Shown here: piece by piece, positions 7,646-15,136 of the stretch
How the letters are laid out: each line of letters starts with the position of its first letter
How positions within the stretch are numbered: the first letter of the stretch is position 1
Source of the DNA: RSA9 sp036381195
Lineage (GTDB): Bacteria; Gemmatimonadota; Gemmatimonadetes; Longimicrobiales; RSA9
Assembly: GCA_036381195.1 (NCBI GenBank)
Contig: DASVDH010000022.1
Span: 100,427-164,426, forward strand
DNA length: 64,000 nucleotides
Reading direction: 5' to 3'
Notes under the pieces: generated by a model
Databases searched by the model: none
The model's input: only the letters and a program-made list of their open reading frames with translations
What the model was told of the DNA's origin: nothing
Translations under genes and position numbers: made by a program

Positions 7646-9133
7646 ATGCACGAGAATCTCTACGTCATCGCGCACCCGGAGTACTTCGAATCGCCCACGA
7701 GGTACACCATCACGCCGCACTACGCGGACGTACTCGCCTCCATCCTCCCGGAGGGGTGGAAAACGGTACGTGACGGCCCCTGGCTAGGCGTCTCGAACGG
7801 CGCCGCGTTTCCGCCCCAGGGCTTCAAGATCCATGTTTCCAGCATTCCGGCGCAGGCGCAAACTCTCCTCCGGCTGGTCGCCTCCGAATGCGTGGATCGC
7901 GGGTTCACTTTCAAGGTGGCCGCCGATCCAAGGATGCTGCACGTGCTCAACTCGAAGGGCTTCAACCGCGGCAACTCCGGGAAGTTCATCACCATCTATC
8001 CGCCAACCGAGGATGCCTTCCGGGAGCTCATCGAGGCGCTGTACGTGAAGACGCGCGACCGCGACTTCGTTGGACCATACATTCTCTCCGATCGGCGCTA
8101 CAAGGACAGCAAGGTCCTGTTCTACCGTTACGGCGGCTTCGAGCGACGCCAGCGCCTCAACATCGACGGCACCAAGACCCCGCTCATCCAGTCGCCGGCC
8201 GGCGAGTGGGTTCCCGATGTCCGGACGCCGTTCTTCCAGTTGCCGGAATGGGTCCGGGACCCGTTCCCCACGCCGGCTGACGAGGACGGCAGGAGCGAGC
8301 CTATCCTGCGCGGCCGATTTCGGGTGGAATCAGCGATCCGCTTCTCGAACTCGGGAGGCATCTACGCTGGCACGGACCTCGAAACGGGGCAGGAGATCGT
8401 CATCAAAGAAGCGCGCCCGTACACCGCGCCCTGGACGGTCGGGGGGGTATTCCTGCACGCCAGCCGGTTTCTTGAACGGGAATGGGCGATTCTGCAGCGG
8501 CTTCAGCGCCTCGGCTGCGTGCCGAAGGCGATCGCGCTCTTCACGGAGTGGGAGCACACGTTCCTCGTCGAGGAGTTCATCCGGGGGACGACGTACTGGA
8601 ACTTCTGGGTGGACCGCGAGAATCTGCTGTGCCCTTTCATTCGCAGACCCGGTCGGATCGAGGCGTTCCTTCCGAAGTTCCGAGCGACGGCCGAGGCTCT
8701 GATCAAGGCCGTCGCGTCTGTTCACGCCGCTGGTGTCGTTCTGGGTGATCTATCGCCGCGCAACGTCTTCATCACCCGGGATCCGTTCGAGGTTCGCTTC
8801 ATCGACTTCGAGGGCGCAACCGTGCTTGGCGAGACGAACGGTGACTTCGCGGCGTTCGGGCGCCAATGGCATACGCCGGGCTACATGAACCCGGAGCGGT
8901 CCACGCGCGCGACCGCGGATCCGTCGGACGACTGGTACGCCGTCGGGATGCTGCTCTACTGCGCTGTGATCCCGGTCCAGCAGTTCTTTGCCCTCCACCC
9001 GTCGGCGCGAGACCTGTTCCTGGACGAGTGCGTGCGGCTGGGCATACCACCGGAGGTCCGGCACATCATCAATGCCCTGCTCCACGGGCGCCCCGACGAG
9101 GCGAGTCATCGGCTCGCCGCAGCCGGCTGGTGA
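7646..9133 (+). CDS. Class III lanthipeptide synthetase, lyase-kinase part
   Basis: A 495-residue protein matching the N-terminal two domains of LanKC enzymes. Residues about 1-230 are the phosphoSer/Thr lyase domain (GFKIHVSS, GKFITIYP, GPYILSDRRY, YRYGGFE). Residues about 240-495 are a Ser/Thr-kinase-like domain with VIKEARP (K254), the catalytic loop GDLSPRN (D368, N373) and FIDFEG in place of DFG (D387). It would phosphorylate Ser/Thr of the precursor and eliminate phosphate to dehydro residues. Full LanKC proteins carry a cyclase in the same chain; here that part is the separate next gene in another frame, 77 bp after this stop. The precursor gene upstream is its likely substrate. Confidence 0.9.
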   Translation: MHENLYVIAHPEYFESPTRYTITPHYADVLASILPEGWKTVRDGPWLGVSNGAAFPPQGFKIHVSSIPAQAQTLLRLVASECVDRGFTFKVAADPRMLHVLNSKGFNRGNSGKFITIYPPTEDAFRELIEALYVKTRDRDFVGPYILSDRRYKDSKVLFYRYGGFERRQRLNIDGTKTPLIQSPAGEWVPDVRTPFFQLPEWVRDPFPTPADEDGRSEPILRGRFRVESAIRFSNSGGIYAGTDLETGQEIVIKEARPYTAPWTVGGVFLHASRFLEREWAILQRLQRLGCVPKAIALFTEWEHTFLVEEFIRGTTYWNFWVDRENLLCPFIRRPGRIEAFLPKFRATAEALIKAVASVHAAGVVLGDLSPRNVFITRDPFEVRFIDFEGATVLGETNGDFAAFGRQWHTPGYMNPERSTRATADPSDDWYAVGMLLYCAVIPVQQFFALHPSARDLFLDECVRLGIPPEVRHIINALLHGRPDEASHRLAAAGW

Positions 9134-9198
9134 GCGGCGTGGCGCCCATCCTTGCCAACTGCGCGGGAGACGGATCACGGAGCAACGTGAGCGGACCC

Positions 9199-9205
9199 GA
9201 GGAGG
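9199..9205 (+). promoter_or_regulatory. Ribosome binding site fixing the separate cyclase start
   Basis: GAGGAGG five bases before ATG 9211. Its presence argues that the cyclase is translated as its own protein rather than being the tail of a frameshifted LanKC. A GTG at 9130 overlapping the upstream stop would add 27 residues but has no comparable site. Confidence 0.7.
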
Positions 9206-9210
9206 TTCTG

Positions 9211-10404
9211 ATGAGCGACTCCCTTGAGGAGCTGGCGGAGGCCCCGAAGGCCATTGCGCGGTTCATACTCGGGACCACGGACACATCGAGACGGGACCGT
9301 CTCTGGCCCTCTCATTTCCTCGTGTACTCTACCAATCCCATGAGCATCGCATACGGCGCGTCTGGAACCGCGTTGTTCCTCCAGGATGTATTCGGAGAGC
9401 TACCCGAGGACATCAGCCACTGGCTGCTTGACCAGCCTCTCGACACTGCCAGCTACCCGCCGGGCCTCTATCTCGGCCTTGCCGGCATCGCGTACGCGCT
9501 GGCGGAGCTCGGCTTCCCTGCCAGAGGCGAAGAGGTCATGCACATGGCGTACCGTTCGCCCCTGCTCTTCGCCGATCCCACCATGCTGATCGGTGCGGCC
9601 GGTTGGGGTTGGGCGAGTCTCTACTTCCACGATCGCACCGGTGATGCCGAGTACCTGGAGCGCGCGATCGCGGCGGGCGCCCACCTGCTCGCGACAGCCG
9701 AGCGCGAGGATGGGCTGCTCTCGTGGCGCCACAGCCTGGACGGCCGCGTGCACTTCGGATTCGCCTACGGCGCCAGCGGCATCGCTCTGTTCCTCCTCCA
9801 TCTGGGGCTGAGAACGGGCGACCACGAGTTCATGGCCGCAGCCGTCGGCGCATTGGAACACGATCTTCGCAACGCACACGTGACCCGCGAAGGGCTTGCC
9901 TGGGGGCGATTTCCCGGCGACCACCTGGTCGAGCCCTACTGGCTGCACGGTGGTGCTGGCGTGGGCACCACCGTCCTGCGGTTCTACGAGGAGCTCGGAG
10001 ACACCTACTACCTCGATTTCGCCGAACGCATTGCGGAGAGCCTGCGCGCAAAGTTCACACTGCTGCCCGGCCAATGGGAGGGCATGAGCGGGATCGGCGA
10101 ATTCCACATCGACATGTGGCGCCTCACCGGTGATGCCTCGTACCGCGATGCGGCGGCGGACCTCGCCGAATCGATCCTCTTGTACCGCATCCCGCGCCCC
10201 GGCGGCATGGCCTTCCCCGGACGGTGGCTCGACAGAATCTCGACCGACTACGCGACCGGCAGCGCAGGCGTCGGGGCCTTCCTGCAGCGGCTTGCCATTC
10301 CCTGGTGCCGCCGCTTCACGGATCTGCCGGGCCGCACCTCGTCGACCTTCGCGGTCGCAAGCTCAGCCGTGGCCCCCGCACAGGCGACGACGGCCACGCG
10401 CTGA
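9211..10404 (+). CDS. Stand-alone class III cyclase (LanC-like domain, no zinc ligands)
   Basis: A 397-residue LanC-fold protein with the repeated GxxGxAx toroid motifs (IAYGASGTALF, YLGLAGIAYAL, FAYGASGIALF, SAGVGAFL). The N-terminal RDRLWP resembles the linker before the cyclase of LanKC enzymes. The zinc ligands of LanC and LanM are absent: where C is expected before HG there is L245 (YWLHGGAG), and the CHG motif is replaced by W289-E290-G291. Loss of zinc ligands is normal in class III cyclase domains. It should act with the upstream lyase-kinase as a two-piece LanKC. A low-complexity Ala/Thr tail ends the protein. Confidence 0.85.
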   Translation: MSDSLEELAEAPKAIARFILGTTDTSRRDRLWPSHFLVYSTNPMSIAYGASGTALFLQDVFGELPEDISHWLLDQPLDTASYPPGLYLGLAGIAYALAELGFPARGEEVMHMAYRSPLLFADPTMLIGAAGWGWASLYFHDRTGDAEYLERAIAAGAHLLATAEREDGLLSWRHSLDGRVHFGFAYGASGIALFLLHLGLRTGDHEFMAAAVGALEHDLRNAHVTREGLAWGRFPGDHLVEPYWLHGGAGVGTTVLRFYEELGDTYYLDFAERIAESLRAKFTLLPGQWEGMSGIGEFHIDMWRLTGDASYRDAAADLAESILLYRIPRPGGMAFPGRWLDRISTDYATGSAGVGAFLQRLAIPWCRRFTDLPGRTSSTFAVASSAVAPAQATTATR

Positions 10405-10482
10405 GCCCGCGCGGCCGTCCCGCACCCGGACCCGCCAATCCCGGCGCCGGAGTCCGGCCGCCGCAGCGCCGCACGGGTCTGG

Positions 10483-12771
10483 TCATTCGAAGAGCAGCAG
10501 GACGCTCAGTCGGTCCGGCTGCGCGAGACGCAGGCATTCGTACGCGATTCCCGCCCGGCCCTCGAACAGGTCGACGTACATCGGGGTGCCGCCGCACGCA
10601 CGAAGCCGCTCCCCGACCAGCGAGAGCTGGCGGATGGCCAGCGTCGCACGCCGCTGCGCTTCTGCCTCGAGGTCCGGCCGCATGAGGCGGCGTGCCGCCG
10701 TGAGCTGGGCTTCCACCACAGCCATCGTGCCGCAGCACAGATGATGGTGAGGCGTGACATCCGCACGGCGGATGACGTCCAGCGCGAGATCAATGTCGCC
10801 GCGGATCGCGGCATCGTCCACGACATCCAGCACGCCGATGCGCGCGAGTGCGATACCAGGTGCGCCGACGCACCAGCCCTCATTCGTTGGCGCCCTGCCT
10901 CGTGAGTCGAAGCGTAGATCGGCCCACGTCCGTTGCGCCGGCAGGAACTGCGTGCGCTCGTACGCCATGCCTTCTCGCGCGGCCTCAGCGAAAACACCGT
11001 TCCCCGAGGCCGCGGCCATACGGGCCAGGGCATACGCGATCCCCGCTGCGCCGTGTCCGAACCCTGTCAACAGGCGACGGCGCGGGCCTGTCGCCCACGC
11101 CCTGAGCCCGGTGGAACTCACCGTGCGTGCCTGCAGCAGCCTCTCGGCGCAGAGGTGCGCGAGATCCAGCGCTCCGGCGGCGGGGTCGGCCCGATCGAGA
11201 GCGAGCAGGGCAAGGAGGAGCCCGGCCGCGCCGTCCATGACGTCGAGCGCTTCGTCTCGGGAGACCCGCTCGGAGGTCGCCAGCGCGGCGAGCCGCCGCG
11301 CATCGCCGAGCAGCGCCGGCTCACACAGCCAGCCGGCGCATCGGACCAGCGCGTAGATCGCAGAACCCAGCCCCGTACATGCACCGAGGCCGAGCGCGTC
11401 AGGAGCCTCGTCATCGCGCCACGCCGCGATCCTCTGCCGCAACGGAAGCAGCGCCGCCCGAGCAAGGTCCCGGTAGTCGGCTCGCCCCGTCGCGTGCCCG
11501 AGCGCGGCGAGGAAGAACGCAAGGCCGACCTGTCCATCGGAAAGGCGAAGGCCGAGCGGCTGGAGCCGCCGCCGGCCCGCTCCGCGGGCCCCGAGCTTGA
11601 GCCACCCCACGCCCCCACCCTGCAGCGGGATCGCCCGATCGCGGAGCTCGGCCGCGAACTGGAGCGCGAAGTCGAGCCACGCAGCCTTTTCGGCGGGTTC
11701 GACGCGCGCGAGCTCTTCGGCCGGCACGACATCGAACCGCGACCGCGCCTGCCGCGCAGTTGCATGTAGTCGGATCGCGTCGCGCACCAGCGCGCACTGC
11801 GTACCGAGGTCCTCCTCGCTCATGCGAGTGAACCCATCTCGTAACCTGGGATGAAACGACACGGCCGCATCGCGCACCGGCGTGGCCGCAGAGTCGGCGC
11901 GGCCAGGGTCCGGATCGCGCGCGCCACTCACTCCGGCCAGCTCGGCCCGATGCTCCAACAGCAGGCGGTAGACCCGGCGGAATCCCTCGACCACCAGTTC
12001 GCTCTGCGCGATGGCATCGCGGGAGGGATCCTCGCGATCGGCTGTCTCACACTGCGAATGCATGGCCGGTTCGCCGCCGCCGGTCCCGCCGACCCACAGG
12101 ATGCGAGCGGGCTCTTCCGGCGCGCCGCCAACAGGCAGGATCCGTTCTCCCCCCTCATGGCAGGTAGGATCCGGCCACTCGCAGAGAAACTCCGTCTCGA
12201 TCACCGAATCACGATCGAACTCCAAAGGAGCCAGCAAGTGCCGCTTCACCGTTGTGACAGCACCGGGGCTCGCCGCGCCCACGCTCGAACCGAAATGCGG
12301 CGTCAACAGCAGGTGCTCCCCCCGGGCGACCGGATCGTCGCCGCGCACCTGGGTCGCCCTCGTCGCGTAGAGCAGGCAAAGCAGCATGCCAGCGCGCCGG
12401 TAATAGCGTCGTGACTCCTCAACCGATCGGGGTGGCTGCGCCTTGGGCCGTATCACCCAGCAATGGGTCCCCCGGTCCAGAAGGGGGCGCATCTCGAGCG
12501 CGGGGCCGACCGCCTGCCGGTTCACCCAGTGCACCAGCGCCCTGAAGCTACGGTCCGCATCGGCTCCAGACGCCCGGTAAAGCACCTCTGTACCCGATGT
12601 GAAGCGGACGATCGCGGCGTATGGTGCCTGAGACTCGTGGGCCGCCGCGCCGGGAACGATTGCAGCGACGTCGCCGGGCGAGTGGCCGAGAAGTGCGGCC
12701 AGTTCCGCGCGGTCCTCGGCCAGCCGCGTGAGGAGATCCTCGGTTGACTGGGTGAGACGAGGTGATGTCAT
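10483..12771 (-). CDS. LanM-like protein: degenerate dehydratase plus intact zinc cyclase
   Basis: A 762-residue protein transcribed against the lyase-kinase pair. The C-terminal half is a LanC cyclase with FGHGAAGI, GWCVGAPG (C634) and LCCGT (C679, C680). That gives three candidate cysteine zinc ligands, the CCG arrangement known from ProcM-type LanM enzymes. The N-terminal half aligns with the later part of a LanM dehydratase (WVNRQ, RRYYRRAGMLLCLLY, then VVEGFRRVYRLLLEHR). However, the catalytic DxHxEN stretch reads QVRGDD and the DxET element reads LTPHF (about residues 134-160). The first 150 or more residues of a normal LanM, about 1000 aa, are missing. It probably cannot dehydrate and may provide a zinc cyclase in trans. 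Start ATG 12771 has a weak ribosome site; a sigma-54 promoter lies 136 bp upstream. Confidence 0.85.
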   Translation of the reverse strand: MTSPRLTQSTEDLLTRLAEDRAELAALLGHSPGDVAAIVPGAAAHESQAPYAAIVRFTSGTEVLYRASGADADRSFRALVHWVNRQAVGPALEMRPLLDRGTHCWVIRPKAQPPRSVEESRRYYRRAGMLLCLLYATRATQVRGDDPVARGEHLLLTPHFGSSVGAASPGAVTTVKRHLLAPLEFDRDSVIETEFLCEWPDPTCHEGGERILPVGGAPEEPARILWVGGTGGGEPAMHSQCETADREDPSRDAIAQSELVVEGFRRVYRLLLEHRAELAGVSGARDPDPGRADSAATPVRDAAVSFHPRLRDGFTRMSEEDLGTQCALVRDAIRLHATARQARSRFDVVPAEELARVEPAEKAAWLDFALQFAAELRDRAIPLQGGGVGWLKLGARGAGRRRLQPLGLRLSDGQVGLAFFLAALGHATGRADYRDLARAALLPLRQRIAAWRDDEAPDALGLGACTGLGSAIYALVRCAGWLCEPALLGDARRLAALATSERVSRDEALDVMDGAAGLLLALLALDRADPAAGALDLAHLCAERLLQARTVSSTGLRAWATGPRRRLLTGFGHGAAGIAYALARMAAASGNGVFAEAAREGMAYERTQFLPAQRTWADLRFDSRGRAPTNEGWCVGAPGIALARIGVLDVVDDAAIRGDIDLALDVIRRADVTPHHHLCCGTMAVVEAQLTAARRLMRPDLEAEAQRRATLAIRQLSLVGERLRACGGTPMYVDLFEGRAGIAYECLRLAQPDRLSVLLLFE

Positions 12772-12906
12772 CGAGCAATCTCGGACGGATCCGCGCCGCG
12801 GTGCAGGTGCACCCTCGTGACGCGCGGATGGGTTGGCGGACGGTTCCGCTCTCTTCGCCGGCTCGCGACTCCGCCGACCAGACCACCGTTCCGGGCGCCG
12901 GCGCAG

Positions 12907-12920
12907 GCAATCCTCGTGCC
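12907..12920 (-). promoter_or_regulatory. Sigma-54 promoter of the LanM-like gene
   Basis: On the minus strand, GGCACGAGGATTGC gives GGCAC-N5-TTGC with the invariant GG and GC at correct spacing and a C before GG, as in the 6842 promoter. It points at the LanM-like ATG at 12771; the predicted start near 12895 leaves about a 125-nt leader. Confidence 0.65.
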
Positions 12921-13020
12921 GGCCGGGGCCGGCCGACGCCGATCCGGCATCGCGTGGCCACGGCCGCCACGAGGCGAACACACGCAGCCCCATGACGGTG
13001 GCGATCGAGCACGGAGCGCG

Positions 13021-13038
13021 ATAGAGTCACAGCTCTAT
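13021..13038. promoter_or_regulatory. ATAGAG-N6-CTCTAT palindrome, candidate activator site
   Basis: A perfect 6-bp inverted repeat with a 6-bp spacer (ATAGAGtcacagCTCTAT). It lies about 110 bp upstream of the minus-strand sigma-54 promoter and about 165 bp upstream of the plus-strand element, the usual distance for enhancer sites of sigma-54 activators. The same half-sites recur at 14367-14381. Confidence 0.45.
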
Positions 13039-13192
13039 TCCGGCTCGATCATACCGCGCCGAGGCGGGGGGCATGCCACGTCGTCGAGCACTTGCGGCCG
13101 ACCTCCGTGACCTAGCCGTACCGCGTCGGAGTCCGGGCGGAACGCCGTTCCCAGTGCCGCGCAGCCTGCTCCAACCGCAGTCTCACGGAGCG

Positions 13193-13207
13193 TGCACACC
13201 GCTTGCA
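13193..13207 (+). promoter_or_regulatory. Weak sigma-54-like element before the 387-aa gene
   Basis: TGCACaccgcTTGCA keeps the GCAC-N5-TTGC spacing but has T in place of the first G of the -24 GG, so it would be a weak promoter at best. It lies 59 bp before ATG 13266. Confidence 0.35.
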
Positions 13208-13265
13208 ATGCGGCCACAGCTCAAGTCGGGCGGCGGCGCCGCTGACCTTATTGGACACACGAGGC

Positions 13266-14429
13266 ATGATTCCGCTCTCGGCCACGCTTCGCGTCGTTGA
13301 GCCGTATCTGCCGGGCGCGCTTGTTCCGCAACGTGCCCGGGCATGGATGTTCGGGTTGGCAGACCGGCTGCCCGCGGTCCTGTCTCGCTGTCTCTATTTC
13401 GAGACTCGCCTCGCCGATCGGGGGGGGCCAGCGGATCTCAGTCTCGCCGTGGAGAACGACGGCGCAGAGATCCTCGCCGGAGCGAACCGCAGGATCGCGC
13501 TTCCTGCCGAATTCCTCACGAACCCGGTCTGGCAGAGGATCCGCTTTTTTTGCCGGCAGTGGCTCGTCGGCAGCGTGCCCCTGCGGAAAGCCGTCGGGCG
13601 GATATGGCTCGAGTTCGACACGCCGCTCAGGAAACCGCGCGGCGGTGATCCACCTCCTGCCCCCGGGATCTTCATCGAGTGGCGCCGGGCCGCCTTCGGC
13701 GGGGCGTCGCCCGAGGCGCGCTTTCAGCTCGCTGCTAAGGCGCTCGCCGCGCTTCTCGACGGCGAAGCGCTCCGCGCCGCGGCTCCACTGGTTCGCTCCG
13801 CGATGACCGCACTGCCCGCCGGGGCCTACCCGCCTTACCTCGGTGTGATGCTGCAGCGAGCCGGGGGCGGCATACGGCTCTGCGTGGAGCGCTTCGATGG
13901 CCGTCCCTTGTTGGCGTTCCTGCGCGCCATCGGGTGGCCCGGAGCCCACGACGTGCTGGCTCAACTCATGGTAGATCTGGCACGGGTGCGCCGTGGGGCG
14001 GCCTTCGTCGGACCTGGCGTCACCGCCGTCGACCTCGTCAGTCAGGCAGCGCCGCGTGTAGGCCTGGAGTATGTCTTCGCGCGGCGACCGCAGTTCCGCG
14101 GGCAGTTGCACGAAGAACGGTTCCTCGACTTGCTCGTGCTACGAGGTTGGTGCGATGCTGATTGTCGCCGGCAACTCGCACGCTGGCCCGGGTGCACGAC
14201 GCACGTGCTTGCTCACGACCTCTGGCCCAGCGTCCTTCATCGTCGGCTGAATCACGTGAAGCTGAGCGTCGGCGACGATGCACGGATTGAGGCGAAGGCG
14301 TACCTCGCCCTCATGTGTTTCCCGAAGCTGCGCGCAGCTCGCCGCGCGCCGCTGATAGATCCCGAGCTCTATCGGATAGAGGACCAGCGCCAATCCCATC
14401 CGGCGTCCTACTCGCCCGCCGCTTCGTAA
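13266..14429 (+). CDS. Unrecognised 387-aa protein of the RiPP cluster
   Basis: A 387-residue soluble protein I cannot assign. It starts MIPLSATLRVVEPYL; an in-frame ATG at 13203 would add 21 poorly convincing residues. Notable stretches are FIEWRRAAFGG near residue 137, PYLGVMLQRAG near 195, LRAIGWPG near 220, a Cys-containing segment GWCDADCRRQLARWPGC near 295, and LNHVKLSVGDDARIEAKAYLA near the end, with a His-Val-Lys strand followed by AKAYL. No transmembrane segment or signal is seen. Its position between the synthetases and the peptide/exporter genes makes a tailoring enzyme or substrate-binding factor plausible, but that is inference from neighbours. Confidence 0.75.
   Translation: MIPLSATLRVVEPYLPGALVPQRARAWMFGLADRLPAVLSRCLYFETRLADRGGPADLSLAVENDGAEILAGANRRIALPAEFLTNPVWQRIRFFCRQWLVGSVPLRKAVGRIWLEFDTPLRKPRGGDPPPAPGIFIEWRRAAFGGASPEARFQLAAKALAALLDGEALRAAAPLVRSAMTALPAGAYPPYLGVMLQRAGGGIRLCVERFDGRPLLAFLRAIGWPGAHDVLAQLMVDLARVRRGAAFVGPGVTAVDLVSQAAPRVGLEYVFARRPQFRGQLHEERFLDLLVLRGWCDADCRRQLARWPGCTTHVLAHDLWPSVLHRRLNHVKLSVGDDARIEAKAYLALMCFPKLRAARRAPLIDPELYRIEDQRQSHPASYSPAAS
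14367..14381. promoter_or_regulatory. CTCTAT-N3-ATAGAG palindrome, candidate activator site
   Basis: A perfect inverted repeat CTCTATcggATAGAG made of the same half-sites as 13021-13038 but in the opposite order. It lies inside the 3' end of the 387-aa gene, about 95 bp before the sigma-54-like element of the NHLP peptide gene. Being in coding sequence, chance is a real alternative. Confidence 0.35.
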
Positions 14430-14469
14430 CGCCCGAACAGAAAATGAGATGACCTCAGGGGCGCGCGTG

Positions 14470-14484
14470 TGCACGCGACTTGCC
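14470..14484 (+). promoter_or_regulatory. Weak sigma-54-like element before the NHLP peptide gene
   Basis: TGCACGcgacTTGCC matches sigma-54 spacing and the GCACG and TTGC blocks, with TG instead of GG at -24. It lies 48 bp before the GTG start at 14532. Confidence 0.35.
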
Positions 14485-14531
14485 CTCCGATCGGGCGCTC
14501 ACGAGCCCACTGTTCGCTTCGAGGAGGAATC

Positions 14532-14825
14532 GTGGCAGCCTCGAACCCGCCCCTCAGCACGCTTTTGCAGGAGATCCTGCAGCGCGCAACCTTGGATCGA
14601 GCGTTCCGGGGGCGTCTGCTCCAGGACCCGCGCGCCGCGATCCTGGACGAATTCGGAATCCGGCTGATCGATACGTTCCGCATCAAGTTCATCGAAAAGG
14701 ATCCCGATCTCGACGCGCTTGTCGTCTTGCCTGATTTCCGCGAAGACGCCGCGATCGACGACGACGACCTCGGGTCTGTCGCCGGAGGGACAGGCGACCC
14801 GACGTGGTCGGACCCGCCGCCATAG
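14532..14825 (+). CDS. NHLP-leader RiPP precursor peptide (97 aa)
   Basis: GTG 14532 follows GAGGAGG by five bases and gives a 97-residue peptide. Residues about 8-70 resemble the alpha subunit of nitrile hydratase, as in the NHLP leader family (RAFRGRLLQDPRAAILDEFG, then FIEKDPDLDALVVLP). An acidic run and SVAGG follow, ending at G85-G86. Cleavage there would release an 11-residue core, TGDPTWSDPPP, with three Ser/Thr, three consecutive prolines and no cysteine. Without cysteine it cannot form an internal lanthionine. It is followed by a dedicated C39-peptidase exporter of the NHLM type, which normally cuts after GG. Confidence 0.85.
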   Translation: MAASNPPLSTLLQEILQRATLDRAFRGRLLQDPRAAILDEFGIRLIDTFRIKFIEKDPDLDALVVLPDFREDAAIDDDDLGSVAGGTGDPTWSDPPP

Positions 14826-14926
14826 CTAAGCGGGCAACGCGGGAGGCGCAGGAACGCCGGGCGGACGTGGCCGAGCAGTACAAGGCCAGCGCGGATTAGT
14901 CGATTACGGCAAGCTGGCGGGACACT

Positions 14927-15136
14927 ATGAAAGAAACGGGTTTGCCACCGCATGCCCATCACTCCACCGACAGTGGAGAGGTGGTGGTCGCCGATGCCGG
15001 CGCGGAGGCGGGCGCGGATGCCGTGGACCGGCGCGATGAGCTCTCGGATCGCGAGCTGGACCTGGTGATCGGCGGTCTCGCGCGGGCGCTGGCCCTTCTC
15101 GGGGGGGTTGCCGAGTTCGATGCGGACCGTTGGTAG
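14927..15136 (+). CDS. Second double-glycine leader peptide (69 aa)
   Basis: A 69-residue peptide with a His/Asp/Ala-rich N-terminus and the bacteriocin-type processing motif ELSDRELDLVIGG ending at G49-G50. The remaining 19 residues are LARALALLGGVAEFDADRW, with a second GG at 59-60, so either a 19- or 9-residue product is possible. The core has no Ser, Thr or Cys, so lanthipeptide chemistry is excluded; it may be an unmodified or differently modified peptide. The ribosome site (GGCGGGA) is weak. It overlaps the TolC gene start by 17 bp, tying it to the export operon. Confidence 0.65.
   Translation: MKETGLPPHAHHSTDSGEVVVADAGAEAGADAVDRRDELSDRELDLVIGGLARALALLGGVAEFDADRW

Larger units (their letters stand above)
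12772..13265. other. Divergent intergenic region of the RiPP cluster
   Basis: 494 bp between the divergent LanM-like gene and the 387-aa unknown gene. It holds a minus-strand sigma-54 promoter (12907-12920), a perfect palindrome (13021-13038) and a weaker plus-strand sigma-54-like element (13193-13207). No gene is supported here. Confidence 0.6.

Noticed and set aside
9139..9156. Sigma-54-like TGGCGC...TTGCC before the cyclase
   Set aside because: Spacing is one base too long and the block is GGCGC, not GGCAC.
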